From: Hydrogenophaga sp.
GTDB taxonomy: Bacteria > Pseudomonadota > Gammaproteobacteria > Burkholderiales > Burkholderiaceae_C
Reading direction: 5' to 3'
DNA: 64,000 bases
NCBI RefSeq assembly: GCF_030158645.1
Contig: NZ_JAOASO010000013.1
Span: forward strand, 1-64,000
Positions 35,455-45,661 of the stretch are shown here, in pieces. The position numbers were made by a program, and so were the translations under genes. The notes under the pieces were generated by a model. That model had not been told where the DNA came from and searched no databases. It saw only the letters and a list, made by a program, of their open reading frames with translations. Numbering within the stretch: the first letter of the stretch is position 1; each line of letters begins with the position of its first letter.

Positions 35455-36534
35455 TCAGCGCGCCGGCATCAACGACCGCACCGCCTCCCCCAACTCGATC
35501 ACCGCCAGCGCGTAGTAGCTGCTCCAGTTGTAGCGCGTCACCACGTAAAAGTTCTCCGTGCCCGCTACATAGGTCGGCGCAGCGCCGGCGTTTTCCAGCA
35601 GCACCAGGGCGAGCTTGCCGGGGTGTTGCAGGGCGGGGCCGTCGAGCACGGCGCCTTTGGCGGTGAAGCTCTCCACGCTGAAGCTGGGCAGGATGTCGGG
35701 GGCGAGCAGGGTGTCCAGCTGGAGCTTGGTCGTGTCGAAGCTCACCGGGTAGTGGGTGGGCATGCCGGTTTGCCAGCCGAAGGCCTTGAAGTAGTTGGCC
35801 ACCGAGCCGATCACATCCGCCTGGCTGTCAAACAGATCCACCTTGCCGTCGCCGTCGAAGTCGATGGCGTACTTCACCCAGCTGCTGGGCATGAACTGCG
35901 GCCAGCCCATGGCGCCGGCGTAGCTGCCGCGCGGGCTCAGCGGGTCGGTGCCGGTGCGTTCGCTCAGGCTCAGGAATTGTTCGAGTTCACTTTTGAAGAA
36001 CTCGGTGCGCGCGCTGGCGCGCGGGTGGCTGGCCGGGAAGTCGAAGGCCAGTGTGCTCAGCGCGTCGATCACGCGGTGGTTGCCGGTGTGCTGACCGTAG
36101 AGCGTTTCCACGCCGATCACGCCCACGATGAGGCTGGCGGGCACGCCGTATTCCAGTTCGGCGCGGGCCAGTGTTTCGCGGTTGTCTTCCCAGAATCGTT
36201 GCCCGGCGCGCAGGCGAATGGGTTCGATGAAGCGGGCGCGGTAGGCGGCCCAGTTTTTGGGCGTGCCGGTGGGCGCGGGCTGCATCAGGCGAATGATGTT
36301 GGGCATGCGCTGGGCCTGGCCGATCTGCTGGCGCACCCAGGCGGGATCGAGGTTGCGGCGCACGGCCAGGTCGGTGGCGAAGGCCATGGCGGCTTCGCTC
36401 TGGTCGTAGGTGAAGACGGGTGCGGCTTTGGCCGCGTTGTTGGGCCGGGCCTTGGCGGGTGATTGGGCCAGGACCGGTGCGCTCACCAGCAGGGCGGAGG
36501 CGAGGGCACAGAGGAGACGGTTCACATGAAACAA
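35455..36534 (-). CDS. mltB: Lytic murein transglycosylase B
   Basis: 359 residues with a signal peptide (to about 24). The glycoside hydrolase 103 catalytic Glu is in VIGVETLYGQHTG; other markers are SYAGAMGWPQFMPSSW and DFDGDGKVDLFDS (a calcium-binding EF-hand-like loop). MltB cleaves peptidoglycan glycan strands to 1,6-anhydromuropeptides in the periplasm. No lipobox cysteine is visible, so it is probably soluble. Start could also be the GTG three codons downstream. Located 27 bp downstream of the TgpA gene on the same strand. Confidence 0.9.
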   Translation of the reverse strand: MFHVNRLLCALASALLVSAPVLAQSPAKARPNNAAKAAPVFTYDQSEAAMAFATDLAVRRNLDPAWVRQQIGQAQRMPNIIRLMQPAPTGTPKNWAAYRARFIEPIRLRAGQRFWEDNRETLARAELEYGVPASLIVGVIGVETLYGQHTGNHRVIDALSTLAFDFPASHPRASARTEFFKSELEQFLSLSERTGTDPLSPRGSYAGAMGWPQFMPSSWVKYAIDFDGDGKVDLFDSQADVIGSVANYFKAFGWQTGMPTHYPVSFDTTKLQLDTLLAPDILPSFSVESFTAKGAVLDGPALQHPGKLALVLLENAGAAPTYVAGTENFYVVTRYNWSSYYALAVIELGEAVRSLMPAR

Positions 36535-36561
36535 GGGGTGCCTTGGTGGTGGGGTTCGTTG

Positions 36562-38664
36562 TCAGGTGTCGGGACTTTTCGGCCAGGCCAGTCGTTGAAA
36601 TTCGCTCTGCAGACTGGCCAGCGTGGCATGGCCGGCGCCGGGTCGCGCGTAACGCTGGGCTTCGAGCCGCAGCAGCCATTGTGCAAGCGGCGCGGCGGCG
36701 CCCCCGTGACCCCAGTGGTCTTGCACGCGCCGAGCGAGCTCGCGCGGGGGCGTGTGCTCGGCACTCTCCACGCCCAGCTTGTGCAGGCGCGCGCGGGCGC
36801 GGCGCAACAGGCGCAGCCAGGGGTCGTGTTGCTGGCGCTCCCACAGCGTCCACGCGGCGCCCAGCAAGCTCACGAACACCACCACGCCGATGAGCACGTA
36901 GGCCAGGTCGGCCCAGCTGGGGGATTGGAAGCCCAGGTTTTTCAGCAGGTCCAACTGGCGGCCCTGGGTGTAGTTGAGCACCCACTGGTTCCAGCTGTTG
37001 TTCATGGCTTCCCAGGCGGCGCGCAGCTGGGCAGCGAGGTTGGGGTTGAGGTTGCCGATGGCGCCGGCCAGCGCGCCTTGCGGTGCGCGCAGGCGCTCCA
37101 GCGAACCGATGCGCCCCGGCGCCACGGCAGACGTGGGGTCCACGCGCACCCAGCCTTGGCCCTGCAACCAGACTTCGGTCCAGGCGTGGGCGTCGCGCTG
37201 ACGCACGGTCCAGTAGCCGTCCAGGCCGTTGAGTTCGCCGCCTTGGTAGCCGGTGACGATGCGCGCCGGGATGTCGAGCGCGCGCATGAGAATGACGAAG
37301 CTGCTGGCGATGTGTTCGCAGAAACCTTCGCGTTTGTCGAACCAGAACTCGTCGGCGGTGTTGGCACCATACACGCCGGGCTCCAGCGTGTAGGTGTAGC
37401 CGCCGGTGCGCAGGCGGTTCATCACGGCGTCGATGAGTTGGGGGTTGGCCTCGGGGCCGGCGCCGTGTTCGCGCCGCAGCGCCTGGGCCAACGCGAGCGT
37501 GCGCGGGTTGAAGCCGCCGGGCAGTTCAATCTGGTCTTGCAGGCTCACCACCTGCGACAGCGGCCCGTGGCGGAAGCTGGGGTAACTCTCGGCGCTGTAG
37601 CGCACCAGCGTGTTGAGCGGGCGCTGGGTGAACCACTGCAGCTCGTTGCTCATGCGCACTGCGTTGTCGGGCACCTCGGGCGCCTGCGGGGTGGACTCCA
37701 TCACGAACAGCCAGGGCCGGCGGCTGGGCTCCATGGTCACGTCGTAGCGCACGGGCGGGCCCGACACCTGCAGGTCGGCGGGCAATGCCATCGACGGTGG
37801 GAAGCCTGAGCGCAGCGCGCGCCATTCGCTGCCGTCAAAGCTGCTGAGCACCGGGCCGCGGAAATACAGCTGGCCTTGCGGCGGCGGTGCGCCCTCGAAG
37901 CGGATGCGGAAGGCGATGCTGTCTTCCAGAACCAGTTGCGCGATTTGCCCCACCTTCATGGAACCCGAGAGGCCGCTGCGCCCGGTTTCGTCTTGCCCCG
38001 GCACGCCCCACAGTGGCGAGAGTCGCGGAAACAGCAGAAACAGCACCAGCATGATGGGCGCACCCATGAGCGCCATGCCACCGGCGATGCGCGCGGCCTG
38101 CGCCAGCGGCGGGCGCCCCACCGGCATGTGGGCGTTCACCAGCGCGGTGAGCAAACCGAGCAGCGCCACCAGAATGCCCGCCGCCGTCAACAGCGACTGC
38201 GAATAAAAGAAGTGTGTGAGCAGCGTGAAGAAGGCGAGAAAAAACACCACGAAGGCGTCGCGCCGCGCGCGCATCTCCAGGGTTTTGAGCGCCAGCAGCA
38301 CCACGATGAGCGTCACGCCCGCGTCGCGCCCGAGCAGGGTGCTGTGGGTCATGAAGGTGGCGGCCAGCGTGATGCAGAGCAAGCCCACGCGCACCGGCCA
38401 GCCGGGCAGCGGCAGGCCGCGCAGCGCGAGCGTGGTGCGCCACACCAGCACACCGGCGGTGAGCGCGGTGCACCACCACGGCGTGTGACCCACCTGCATG
38501 AAGGCCACCCAGCCGATGACGGCGAGCAAAAAGAGCGTGTCGCGCGTGTCTCTGGGTAGAGTGGCCCCCACGCTCCACCGCTGCGCGGGTCGCTGCCCCC
38601 CGAGGGGGCGCGTTTTGCCTTGGGGCGGCCCGGCGGCAAAACCGGTTGCTTCGTTGTTCAACAT
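36562..38664 (-). CDS. TgpA-type transmembrane transglutaminase
   Basis: 700 residues. N-terminal half has about seven membrane helices (DUF3488), followed by a periplasmic transglutaminase-like domain with catalytic Cys in GFCEHIASSF, His in DAHAWTEVW and Asp in VDPTS, then one helix and a C-terminal DUF4129-like region. Function is incompletely known; TgpA of Pseudomonas aeruginosa is essential. Residues 1-31 are encoded by a GC-rich repeat (38595-38642), so the true start may be the GTG at 38571. The start overlaps the DUF58 stop by 7 bp. Confidence 0.87.
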   Translation of the reverse strand: MLNNEATGFAAGPPQGKTRPLGGQRPAQRWSVGATLPRDTRDTLFLLAVIGWVAFMQVGHTPWWCTALTAGVLVWRTTLALRGLPLPGWPVRVGLLCITLAATFMTHSTLLGRDAGVTLIVVLLALKTLEMRARRDAFVVFFLAFFTLLTHFFYSQSLLTAAGILVALLGLLTALVNAHMPVGRPPLAQAARIAGGMALMGAPIMLVLFLLFPRLSPLWGVPGQDETGRSGLSGSMKVGQIAQLVLEDSIAFRIRFEGAPPPQGQLYFRGPVLSSFDGSEWRALRSGFPPSMALPADLQVSGPPVRYDVTMEPSRRPWLFVMESTPQAPEVPDNAVRMSNELQWFTQRPLNTLVRYSAESYPSFRHGPLSQVVSLQDQIELPGGFNPRTLALAQALRREHGAGPEANPQLIDAVMNRLRTGGYTYTLEPGVYGANTADEFWFDKREGFCEHIASSFVILMRALDIPARIVTGYQGGELNGLDGYWTVRQRDAHAWTEVWLQGQGWVRVDPTSAVAPGRIGSLERLRAPQGALAGAIGNLNPNLAAQLRAAWEAMNNSWNQWVLNYTQGRQLDLLKNLGFQSPSWADLAYVLIGVVVFVSLLGAAWTLWERQQHDPWLRLLRRARARLHKLGVESAEHTPPRELARRVQDHWGHGGAAAPLAQWLLRLEAQRYARPGAGHATLASLQSEFQRLAWPKSPDT
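38595..38642. repeat. GC-rich double-hairpin repeat at the 5' end of the TgpA gene
   Basis: GCCCCC (38595-38600) with GGGGGC (38604-38609), then GTTTTGCC (38612-38619) with GGCAAAAC (38635-38642). I recall similar elements in intergenic DNA of Comamonadaceae. Here it lies within the annotated N-terminus of a gene. Confidence 0.6.
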
Positions 38665-39692
38665 ATGGCCAGTGCCTCCAGGCAGCGCGCGCGGTGGGCC
38701 GGCCCTTGGTCGGGTGCGATCTCGCGGCCGGGCACGCGCAGGCCGTAGTCGAGCCCCTGCCGGTCGGCCATGAGCACCCAGGCCGTGAGGCGCGAGAGCC
38801 GCGCTTCCAGGCCCGCGCCGCCGCACTGCGCGTGGTCCAGCCAGAGCTGGTGGCGCTGGTGCGACAAGGCGTCGCGGCTCACGAGATCGTCGCGCCCGCT
38901 GGAGAACGCCTGCGCGGCCTTGCGCCACACCACCGCCTTGAGCGGATCGCCCCGGCGGTAGGCGCGCACGCCGTCGAATTCACCGGTGCTCTGCACACGC
39001 GCCGCGCCCGAGCTGCCGGCTTGCGGCTCGCCCGGGGGCAGCGGTGGCGGGTGACTCTCGGGCTCGGGGTACACGAGCACACCCGAGGCCGGCCGCCACA
39101 CGGTCCACACGCGGAAGGTGCCGAGTGGAAACAGGGTCTGCGCGGTCAGTGGCGGCAGCGGGTGCAAGCCGCGCTCGGGCGACGGAAAGCTCACCTGCAG
39201 CTGGGCACTGCCCTGTGCAGGCACGTCGGTCCACGCCAGGGGTGCGTGCTTGGGGTCTGCGCCGATCACGCCCATGCCGAGGCCGTAGCGCGTGCGCTGG
39301 CGATCGCTGGAGAGGCGCACCGTGAGCGCCACCGCCTGCCCGGCATGCACCGGCTCGGGTGGCGTGAGCAGCAGCGTGGTACCGCGCAGGTTGCCGTGGC
39401 ACACGTGCATGCCCACCACCGCGCTGCCGGCCAGCAAGAAGGTGAGCAGGTAGCCCAGGTTGAGCTGGTAGTTGATGCTGGCCACGAGGAGCAGCAGCAG
39501 GGTGATGGCCAGCATCCAGCCCGGGCGGGTGGGCAGGATGTAGACGTTGCGCTGGGTCAGCGTGAGCGTGTCGGACTTGGGCAGACGGTTGTGCCACCAG
39601 GTCTGCAGGTGGGCACGCAGCGTGCGCCACGGGTGACGCCAGGGTTGCAAGGTGAGGGCGCCAGCGGGCGAGCGCGCAGCGGTGGCCACCAT
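38658..39692 (-). CDS. DUF58-domain protein of the MoxR cluster
   Basis: 344 residues. Two membrane helices near 40-75 (WMLAITLLLLLVASINYQLN) and a C-terminal DUF58/von Willebrand-like region with the diagnostic EFDGVRAYRRGDPLKAVVWR. DUF58 proteins pair with MoxR ATPases, probably as substrates or adaptors in metal insertion or envelope complex assembly. ATG at 39692 is one base from the moxR stop; the TgpA gene overlaps its 3' end. The order moxR-DUF58-tgpA is strongly conserved. Confidence 0.87.
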   Translation of the reverse strand: MVATAARSPAGALTLQPWRHPWRTLRAHLQTWWHNRLPKSDTLTLTQRNVYILPTRPGWMLAITLLLLLVASINYQLNLGYLLTFLLAGSAVVGMHVCHGNLRGTTLLLTPPEPVHAGQAVALTVRLSSDRQRTRYGLGMGVIGADPKHAPLAWTDVPAQGSAQLQVSFPSPERGLHPLPPLTAQTLFPLGTFRVWTVWRPASGVLVYPEPESHPPPLPPGEPQAGSSGAARVQSTGEFDGVRAYRRGDPLKAVVWRKAAQAFSSGRDDLVSRDALSHQRHQLWLDHAQCGGAGLEARLSRLTAWVLMADRQGLDYGLRVPGREIAPDQGPAHRARCLEALAIC

Positions 39693-39693
39693 G

Positions 39694-40614
<921 letters not shown>

Positions 40615-40640
40615 GCCGCGAACCTTACCGTAAAACCGTT

Positions 40641-41594
40641 ATGGGCCAGGCCACCGGGTATTTCACCCACAAGGATTGTTGGAGACACGAAATGGGCGCC
40701 GGTCACCCGGAATGCCCAGAGCGTCTGGACGCGATCGAGGACCGTTTGCTCATGAGCGGACTCGACGTGGCGCTGGAGCGCCGCGAGGCCACCGCCGCCT
40801 CCATGGCCGACCTCGAACTCGCCCACGGCCGCATGCACCTGGCGTCGCTGCGCGGCCTGAGCGACAACCTGCGCGACGAGATCAAAGCCGGCGGCCCGAC
40901 CCACGCGCAGGTCGACCCCGACACCTCCATCAACACCCACAGCTGGGACGCCATCCTCATGGCCGCGGGTGCCGCCATCGACGCCACCGACGCGGTGATG
41001 GCGGGCGAAATGCCCAACGCCTTCTGCGCGGTGCGCCCACCCGGCCACCACGCCACGCGCAATCAGGCCATGGGTTTCTGCTTCGTGAACAACGTGGCGG
41101 TGGCCGCCAAATACGCGCTGGAGCGTCATGGTCTCAAACGCGTGGCCATCATCGATTTCGATGTGCACCACGGCAACGGCACCGAAGACATCGTGGCGGG
41201 CGACGACCGCATCCTCATGTGCAGCTTCTACCAGCACCCGTTCTATCCGGCGTGTGAGCATTCCACCGCTGCCAATCTGGTCAACCTGCCGGTGCCGGCT
41301 TACACCAAAGGCATGGACATCCGCGAGCTGATCGACATGAGCTGGATCCCCCGGCTCGACGCGCACAAGCCGCAGATGGTCTTCATCAGCGCCGGCTTCG
41401 ACGCCCACCGCGAAGACGACATGGCGCAGCTCGGTCTGGTCGAGCAGGACTATGCGTGGATGACGATGCGGATCAAGGAGGTGGCCGAGCGCCACGCGAA
41501 GGGCCGCATCGTGAGTTGCCTCGAAGGCGGTTACGCGCTGAGCGCGCTGGGCCGCAGCGTGGAAGCGCATTTGCGGGTGCTGGCCGACGTTTGA
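40641..41594 (+). CDS. Histone deacetylase-like amidohydrolase
   Basis: 317 residues. All class II HDAC landmarks: MGAGHPECPERLDAI, catalytic RPPGHHATRNQAMGFCFVNN, zinc ligands in IDFDVHHGNGTED and in ISAGFDAHREDD. Bacterial relatives are acetylpolyamine amidohydrolases or protein deacetylases; substrate unresolved. The start at 40641 fits homologues (GYFTHKDCWRHEMG). A single-enzyme role in acetyl recycling next to enoyl-CoA hydratase is possible but unproven. Confidence 0.9.
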   Translation: MGQATGYFTHKDCWRHEMGAGHPECPERLDAIEDRLLMSGLDVALERREATAASMADLELAHGRMHLASLRGLSDNLRDEIKAGGPTHAQVDPDTSINTHSWDAILMAAGAAIDATDAVMAGEMPNAFCAVRPPGHHATRNQAMGFCFVNNVAVAAKYALERHGLKRVAIIDFDVHHGNGTEDIVAGDDRILMCSFYQHPFYPACEHSTAANLVNLPVPAYTKGMDIRELIDMSWIPRLDAHKPQMVFISAGFDAHREDDMAQLGLVEQDYAWMTMRIKEVAERHAKGRIVSCLEGGYALSALGRSVEAHLRVLADV

Positions 41595-41629
41595 ACTTCG
41601 GCGGCGGATGGGCGTCCGATAATGCGCCG

Positions 41630-42442
41630 ATGACCCACACCGCCAACGCTTCACCTCCCACGGCTGACGGTGCCGTGCTGATGCACACCCGCGACGAGCG
41701 CGGTGTGCACACGCTCACCCTCAATACCCCGCGCAGCTTCAACGTCTTGTCCGAAGCGATGCTCGCCGCGCTGCAGGCGGCCATCGCCGCGGTGGCCGCT
41801 GATCCACAAGCCCGGTTGGTCGTGATCGCTGCCAGCGGCAAGGCTTTTTGCGCCGGACACGACCTCAAGGAAATGAGGGCGAACCCCGAGCGGTCCTATT
41901 ACCAGGCGCTGTTTGCGCGCTGCTCACGGCTCATGCTGGCGATCCGCCAGCTGGAGGTGCCGGTCATCGCGCGCGTGCAAGGCTTGGCCACTGCGGCGGG
42001 TTGCCAGCTGGTCGCGCAGTGCGATCTGGCGGTGGCCAGCGAGGCCGCGAGCTTTGGCGTGAACGGCATCGACGTGGGTCTGTTCTGTGCCACACCGGGC
42101 GTGGCCTTGTCGCGCAACATCCTGCCCAAGCAGGCGATGGAAATGCTCCTCACCGGCGATTTCATCTCGGCCGACGAGGCCTGCGCGCGTGGGCTCGTCA
42201 ACCGGGTGGTGGCACCCGACGCACTGGACGAAGAAGTGGCCACCCTGGTGGACCGCATCCTGGCCAAACCTCCCGAAGCCATTGCCATGGGCAAGGCGCT
42301 GTTTTACCGCCAGCTGGAGACCGGCATCGAAGCGGCCTACCAGCTCGCCGGGCAGACCATGGCCTGCAACATGGCGCACCCCGTGGCGCAAGAGGGCGTG
42401 CAGGCCTTCATCGACAAACGCGCGCCAAGCTGGCGCGCCTGA
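41630..42442 (+). CDS. Enoyl-CoA hydratase
   Basis: 270 residues of the crotonase family. Oxyanion hole motifs KAFCAGHDLKEMR and the later QGLATAAGCQLVAQCDLAVA are present; position 2 catalytic acidic residues differ (FGVNGIDVGLFCATPGV), so it belongs to the group often annotated enoyl-CoA hydratase/ECHDC3-like rather than FadB-type. It hydrates or isomerises an acyl-CoA in the cytosol. 35 bp after the deacetylase gene and 28 bp before the mechanosensitive channel gene. Confidence 0.85.
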   Translation: MTHTANASPPTADGAVLMHTRDERGVHTLTLNTPRSFNVLSEAMLAALQAAIAAVAADPQARLVVIAASGKAFCAGHDLKEMRANPERSYYQALFARCSRLMLAIRQLEVPVIARVQGLATAAGCQLVAQCDLAVASEAASFGVNGIDVGLFCATPGVALSRNILPKQAMEMLLTGDFISADEACARGLVNRVVAPDALDEEVATLVDRILAKPPEAIAMGKALFYRQLETGIEAAYQLAGQTMACNMAHPVAQEGVQAFIDKRAPSWRA

Positions 42443-42470
42443 TCCTTCAACGCACACCGTTTTTTCCCCC

Positions 42471-43796
42471 ATGGCAACCACTTCTTCAGCCGCCCCGAAA
42501 CCCATCGACGATTTTGGTCTTTGGCTCTCGGCCTTCACCCAGCCCACCGTGTTGACCGAGCTCGGCGCGCTCGTGGTGTGCATTGCGTTGGCGCTGGGCG
42601 TCACCTGGCTGATGCGCCGGGCGCTGGGCATGCAGGAAGACAAAGCCTCGGTGCTGTTTGGCCGCAACCTCATCGACGGCGTGATGTTCCCGCTGCTGCT
42701 GCTCACGCTGACCTATGTGGCCCGCGCCTTGCTGATGGAGCGCCTGCCGTTGGCCGCTTTCAAGGTGGCCATTCCGGTGCTGGTCTCGCTGGTGGTGATC
42801 CGGGTGGGTGTGAAGGTGCTGCAGGTGGCGTTTGCCACCGCGCCTTGGGTGCGGGTGCTGGAGCGCACCATCTCTTGGGTAGCTTGGCTGGCCATGGTGC
42901 TGTGGGTGAGCGGGCTGCTGCCGGTGGTGCTGGCCGAAATGGACCAGATCACCTGGAAGATCGGCACCTCCACCCTGAGCTTGCGCACCATGATCGAGGG
43001 CATCCTCACGGCGGGTGCGGTGCTGATCCTGTCGCTGTGGGTGTCGTCTGCCATCGAGACGCGCCTGCTGCGCAAGGCGGTGGGCGGTGACCTCTCGCTG
43101 CGCAAGGCGGTGAGCAATGCCACGCGTGCGTTGCTCATGTTCTTCGGTCTCATCATTGCGCTTTCGGCCGTGGGCATCGATCTCACTGCGCTGTCGGTGC
43201 TGGGCGGGGCCATCGGTGTCGGTATTGGCTTCGGTTTGCAGAAGCTCGCGTCCAACTACGTGAGCGGCTTCGTGATCCTGGCCGAGCGCAGCATGCGCAT
43301 CGGCGACAACGTGCGGGTCGACAACTTCGAAGGCATCATCACCGACATCAACGCGCGTTACACCGTGATCCGCTCCACCACCGGGCGCGAGTCCATTGTG
43401 CCCAACGAACTGCTCATCATCAACCGGGTGGAAAACCTGTCGCTGGCCGACGACCGCCTGTGGCAATCCACGGTGGTGTCGGTGGGTTACGAGAGCGATG
43501 TGGACCAGGTGATGGAGCTGCTGAGAGACGCCGCCTTGACCCAGGACCGCGTTCTCAAGGAGCCGGGCCCGTCGGTCGCCTTGTCCAACTTTGGGCCCGA
43601 TGGCCTGGAATTCACGCTGGGCTACTGGATCGCCGATCCGGAGAACGGCACGCTCAACATCCGCTCCCTGATCAACCGCAAGGTGCTGCAGGCGCTGCGC
43701 GAAAACCAGATCCAGATCCCGTATCCGCAGCGCGTGCTGCACATTCAGCCCCCCGCTGCCGAGCCTCGGGGTTCAGCGGTTCATGAAGCCCGGTAG
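42471..43796 (+). CDS. MscS-family mechanosensitive ion channel
   Basis: 441 residues. Five to six membrane helices; the pore helix region reads TALSVLGGAIGVGIGFGLQK, followed by LASNYVSGFVILAERSMRIGDNV, the MscS beta domain. It releases osmolytes on hypo-osmotic shock. The extra N-terminal helices place it in the YnaI/KefA-like larger group. Its last 24 bp overlap the dctM gene on the opposite strand, an unusual convergent overlap. Confidence 0.9.
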   Translation: MATTSSAAPKPIDDFGLWLSAFTQPTVLTELGALVVCIALALGVTWLMRRALGMQEDKASVLFGRNLIDGVMFPLLLLTLTYVARALLMERLPLAAFKVAIPVLVSLVVIRVGVKVLQVAFATAPWVRVLERTISWVAWLAMVLWVSGLLPVVLAEMDQITWKIGTSTLSLRTMIEGILTAGAVLILSLWVSSAIETRLLRKAVGGDLSLRKAVSNATRALLMFFGLIIALSAVGIDLTALSVLGGAIGVGIGFGLQKLASNYVSGFVILAERSMRIGDNVRVDNFEGIITDINARYTVIRSTTGRESIVPNELLIINRVENLSLADDRLWQSTVVSVGYESDVDQVMELLRDAALTQDRVLKEPGPSVALSNFGPDGLEFTLGYWIADPENGTLNIRSLINRKVLQALRENQIQIPYPQRVLHIQPPAAEPRGSAVHEAR

Positions 43797-45068
43797 CCAC
43801 AGCGAGATGGCGGGGAAGGCGATCAGGATCCCCAGGCGCACGATGTCGGCCATGACGAACGGCCAGACGCCCTGGAAGATGTGTTTGAGCTTCACCAGTG
43901 GCAGCAGGGAATTCATGACGAAGAGGTTCATGCCCACCGGCGGCGAGATCATGCCGATCTCCACGATGGTCACGATCAGGATGCCGAACCACACCGGGTC
44001 AAAGCCCAGCCCGGTGATGACCGGGAAAAACACCGGGATGGTCAGCAGCACCATCGACAGCTCTTCCATCACCAGTCCCAGGGCGATGTAGATCGTCATC
44101 ATGACCACCACCACCATGAGGGGGTGCGGGCTGAACTGCAGGAGGAAGTCGCGCAGGTCGCCCGGCATGCTGGTGAAGTTGATGAAGCTGGTGAAGACCA
44201 TCGCGCCGATCAGGATGGTGAACAGCATGGCCGTGGTGCGGGTGCTCTCGACCAAAATGTCGAGCAGGATGCGCGGGGTGAGCGCGCCGCGCAACAAGGC
44301 AAAGAAGAACGCACCCGCCGCGCCCACGCCCGCGCCCTCGGTGGCGGTGAACACACCGCCGTAGATGCCGCCGATCACCAGCGCGAACAGCAACCCCACG
44401 CCCCAGATGCCGCGCACGGCGGCCAGGCGCTGCGCCCAGTTGAAACGCTCGGCCGGTGGGCCGGCGAGCGGGTCGCGCCAGGTGATGTAGACCACCGCCA
44501 GGCACAGGCAGATGATGGCCACCAGACCGGGGAGGATGCCCGCGATGAACAACTTGCCGATGTCGGTCTCGGTGATGATCCCGTAGATCACCAGAATGGT
44601 CGAAGGCGGGATCAGGATGCCCAGCGTGCCGCCCGACGCGATGGCGCCGGTGGCCAGTGTGTCCTTGTAGCCGTGGCGCTTCATCTCTGGGTAGGCCACG
44701 CGCGTCATCGTGGCGGCGGTGGCGATCGACGAGCCGCAGATCGAGCCGAAACCGCCTGAGGCGATGATGCTGGCCATGGCCAGCCCACCCTTGCGGTGCC
44801 CGACGAAAGCATTCGCAGCGGTGTAGAGCTCGCGCGCCATGCCGGCACGCGCCACGAGGTTGCCCATGAGGATGAACAGCGGGATCACCGACAGCACGTA
44901 GGCGAAGCCGGTCTCGAAGATCACCTGGCTGGTGCTGGCAAATGCGGGCTGCCAGCCACGCATGAGACCCAGTCCCGCCAGGCCTGCGATGGCCATGGCC
45001 AGCGCCAGCGGAATGCGCAGGAAGGCCATCGCAAAGACGGCCAGAAAACCCAGGGCGGCCTCGGTCAT
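43773..45068 (-). CDS. dctM: TRAP transporter large permease DctM
   Basis: 431 residues, about twelve membrane helices, with DctM markers such as GSICGSSIATAATMTRVAYPEM and GGTLGILIPPSTILVIYG. Carries C4-dicarboxylate-like or other organic acids by sodium coupling. Its start overlaps dctQ by 4 bp. The 3' end overlaps the MscS gene by 24 bp. Confidence 0.93.
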   Translation of the reverse strand: MTEAALGFLAVFAMAFLRIPLALAMAIAGLAGLGLMRGWQPAFASTSQVIFETGFAYVLSVIPLFILMGNLVARAGMARELYTAANAFVGHRKGGLAMASIIASGGFGSICGSSIATAATMTRVAYPEMKRHGYKDTLATGAIASGGTLGILIPPSTILVIYGIITETDIGKLFIAGILPGLVAIICLCLAVVYITWRDPLAGPPAERFNWAQRLAAVRGIWGVGLLFALVIGGIYGGVFTATEGAGVGAAGAFFFALLRGALTPRILLDILVESTRTTAMLFTILIGAMVFTSFINFTSMPGDLRDFLLQFSPHPLMVVVVMMTIYIALGLVMEELSMVLLTIPVFFPVITGLGFDPVWFGILIVTIVEIGMISPPVGMNLFVMNSLLPLVKLKHIFQGVWPFVMADIVRLGILIAFPAISLWLPGFMNR

Positions 45069-45583
45069 GAGGAGGCTCCTTCCAGATCGGCCGGCGGCGG
45101 GTGGTGGGGCGAGGGCACCGGCACCACGACAAACACGAACAGCAGGTGCACTGCGGCCGTGATGGCCAGAAACAGCGCCATCATCCAGGCCACCGGGGCG
45201 ATGGAGACCTGAAGGTAAACGGTGGTGTCACCGTACTCGGCGAAACGGTCGGCGCGGGTGCTCATGAGGTAGGCGAGAAAACCGAAGCCGCCCGCGCAGA
45301 TCAGGTTGACCAGGCGGGCCTGGATGCCGCGAACCCAGTCGGGCAAGAACGTGTCGAGCGAATCGAACACCACGTGTTCGTTGCGCCAGGAGACCATGGG
45401 CAGGGCGCCGAAGATCACGATGACCATGAGGATCTCGGTGATCTCCAGGCCGCCGGGCACCGAGTGGTCAAAGAAGCGCCGCCCGGTCACGTCCACCAGG
45501 GTGAGCCACATGATGGTGAACAAGGCCACGGCGGCCATGAGTCCGGTGGACCACCGCAGCGTGCGTTCGATCGTCTTGAGCAT
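45065..45583 (-). CDS. dctQ: TRAP transporter small permease DctQ
   Basis: 172 residues with four membrane helices (VALFTIMWLTLVDVTGRRFF is the family opening). Partners DctM in the inner membrane. A Pro/His-rich C-terminal tail (PSPHHPPPADLEG) is extra. Overlaps dctM by 4 bp and follows dctP after 78 bp holding two hairpins, which probably set the binding protein above the permease in amount. Confidence 0.9.
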   Translation of the reverse strand: MLKTIERTLRWSTGLMAAVALFTIMWLTLVDVTGRRFFDHSVPGGLEITEILMVIVIFGALPMVSWRNEHVVFDSLDTFLPDWVRGIQARLVNLICAGGFGFLAYLMSTRADRFAEYGDTTVYLQVSIAPVAWMMALFLAITAAVHLLFVFVVVPVPSPHHPPPADLEGASS

Positions 45584-45602
45584 GATGAGTCTTGATGTGA
45601 CA

Positions 45603-45655
45603 AGGCCGGCTGGGCGCTCCGCTCAGCCGGCCTGGCAGGGCCATCGAGGTGGCCC
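45603..45655 (-). other. Two RNA hairpins between dctP and dctQ
   Basis: AGGCCGGCTG (45603-45612) pairs perfectly with CAGCCGGCCT (45624-45633); GGGCCA (45638-45643) pairs with TGGCCC (45650-45655). No T-run follows the larger one. Such elements protect the dctP message and reduce read-through into permease genes. Confidence 0.7.
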
Positions 45656-45661
45656 CGGGTT

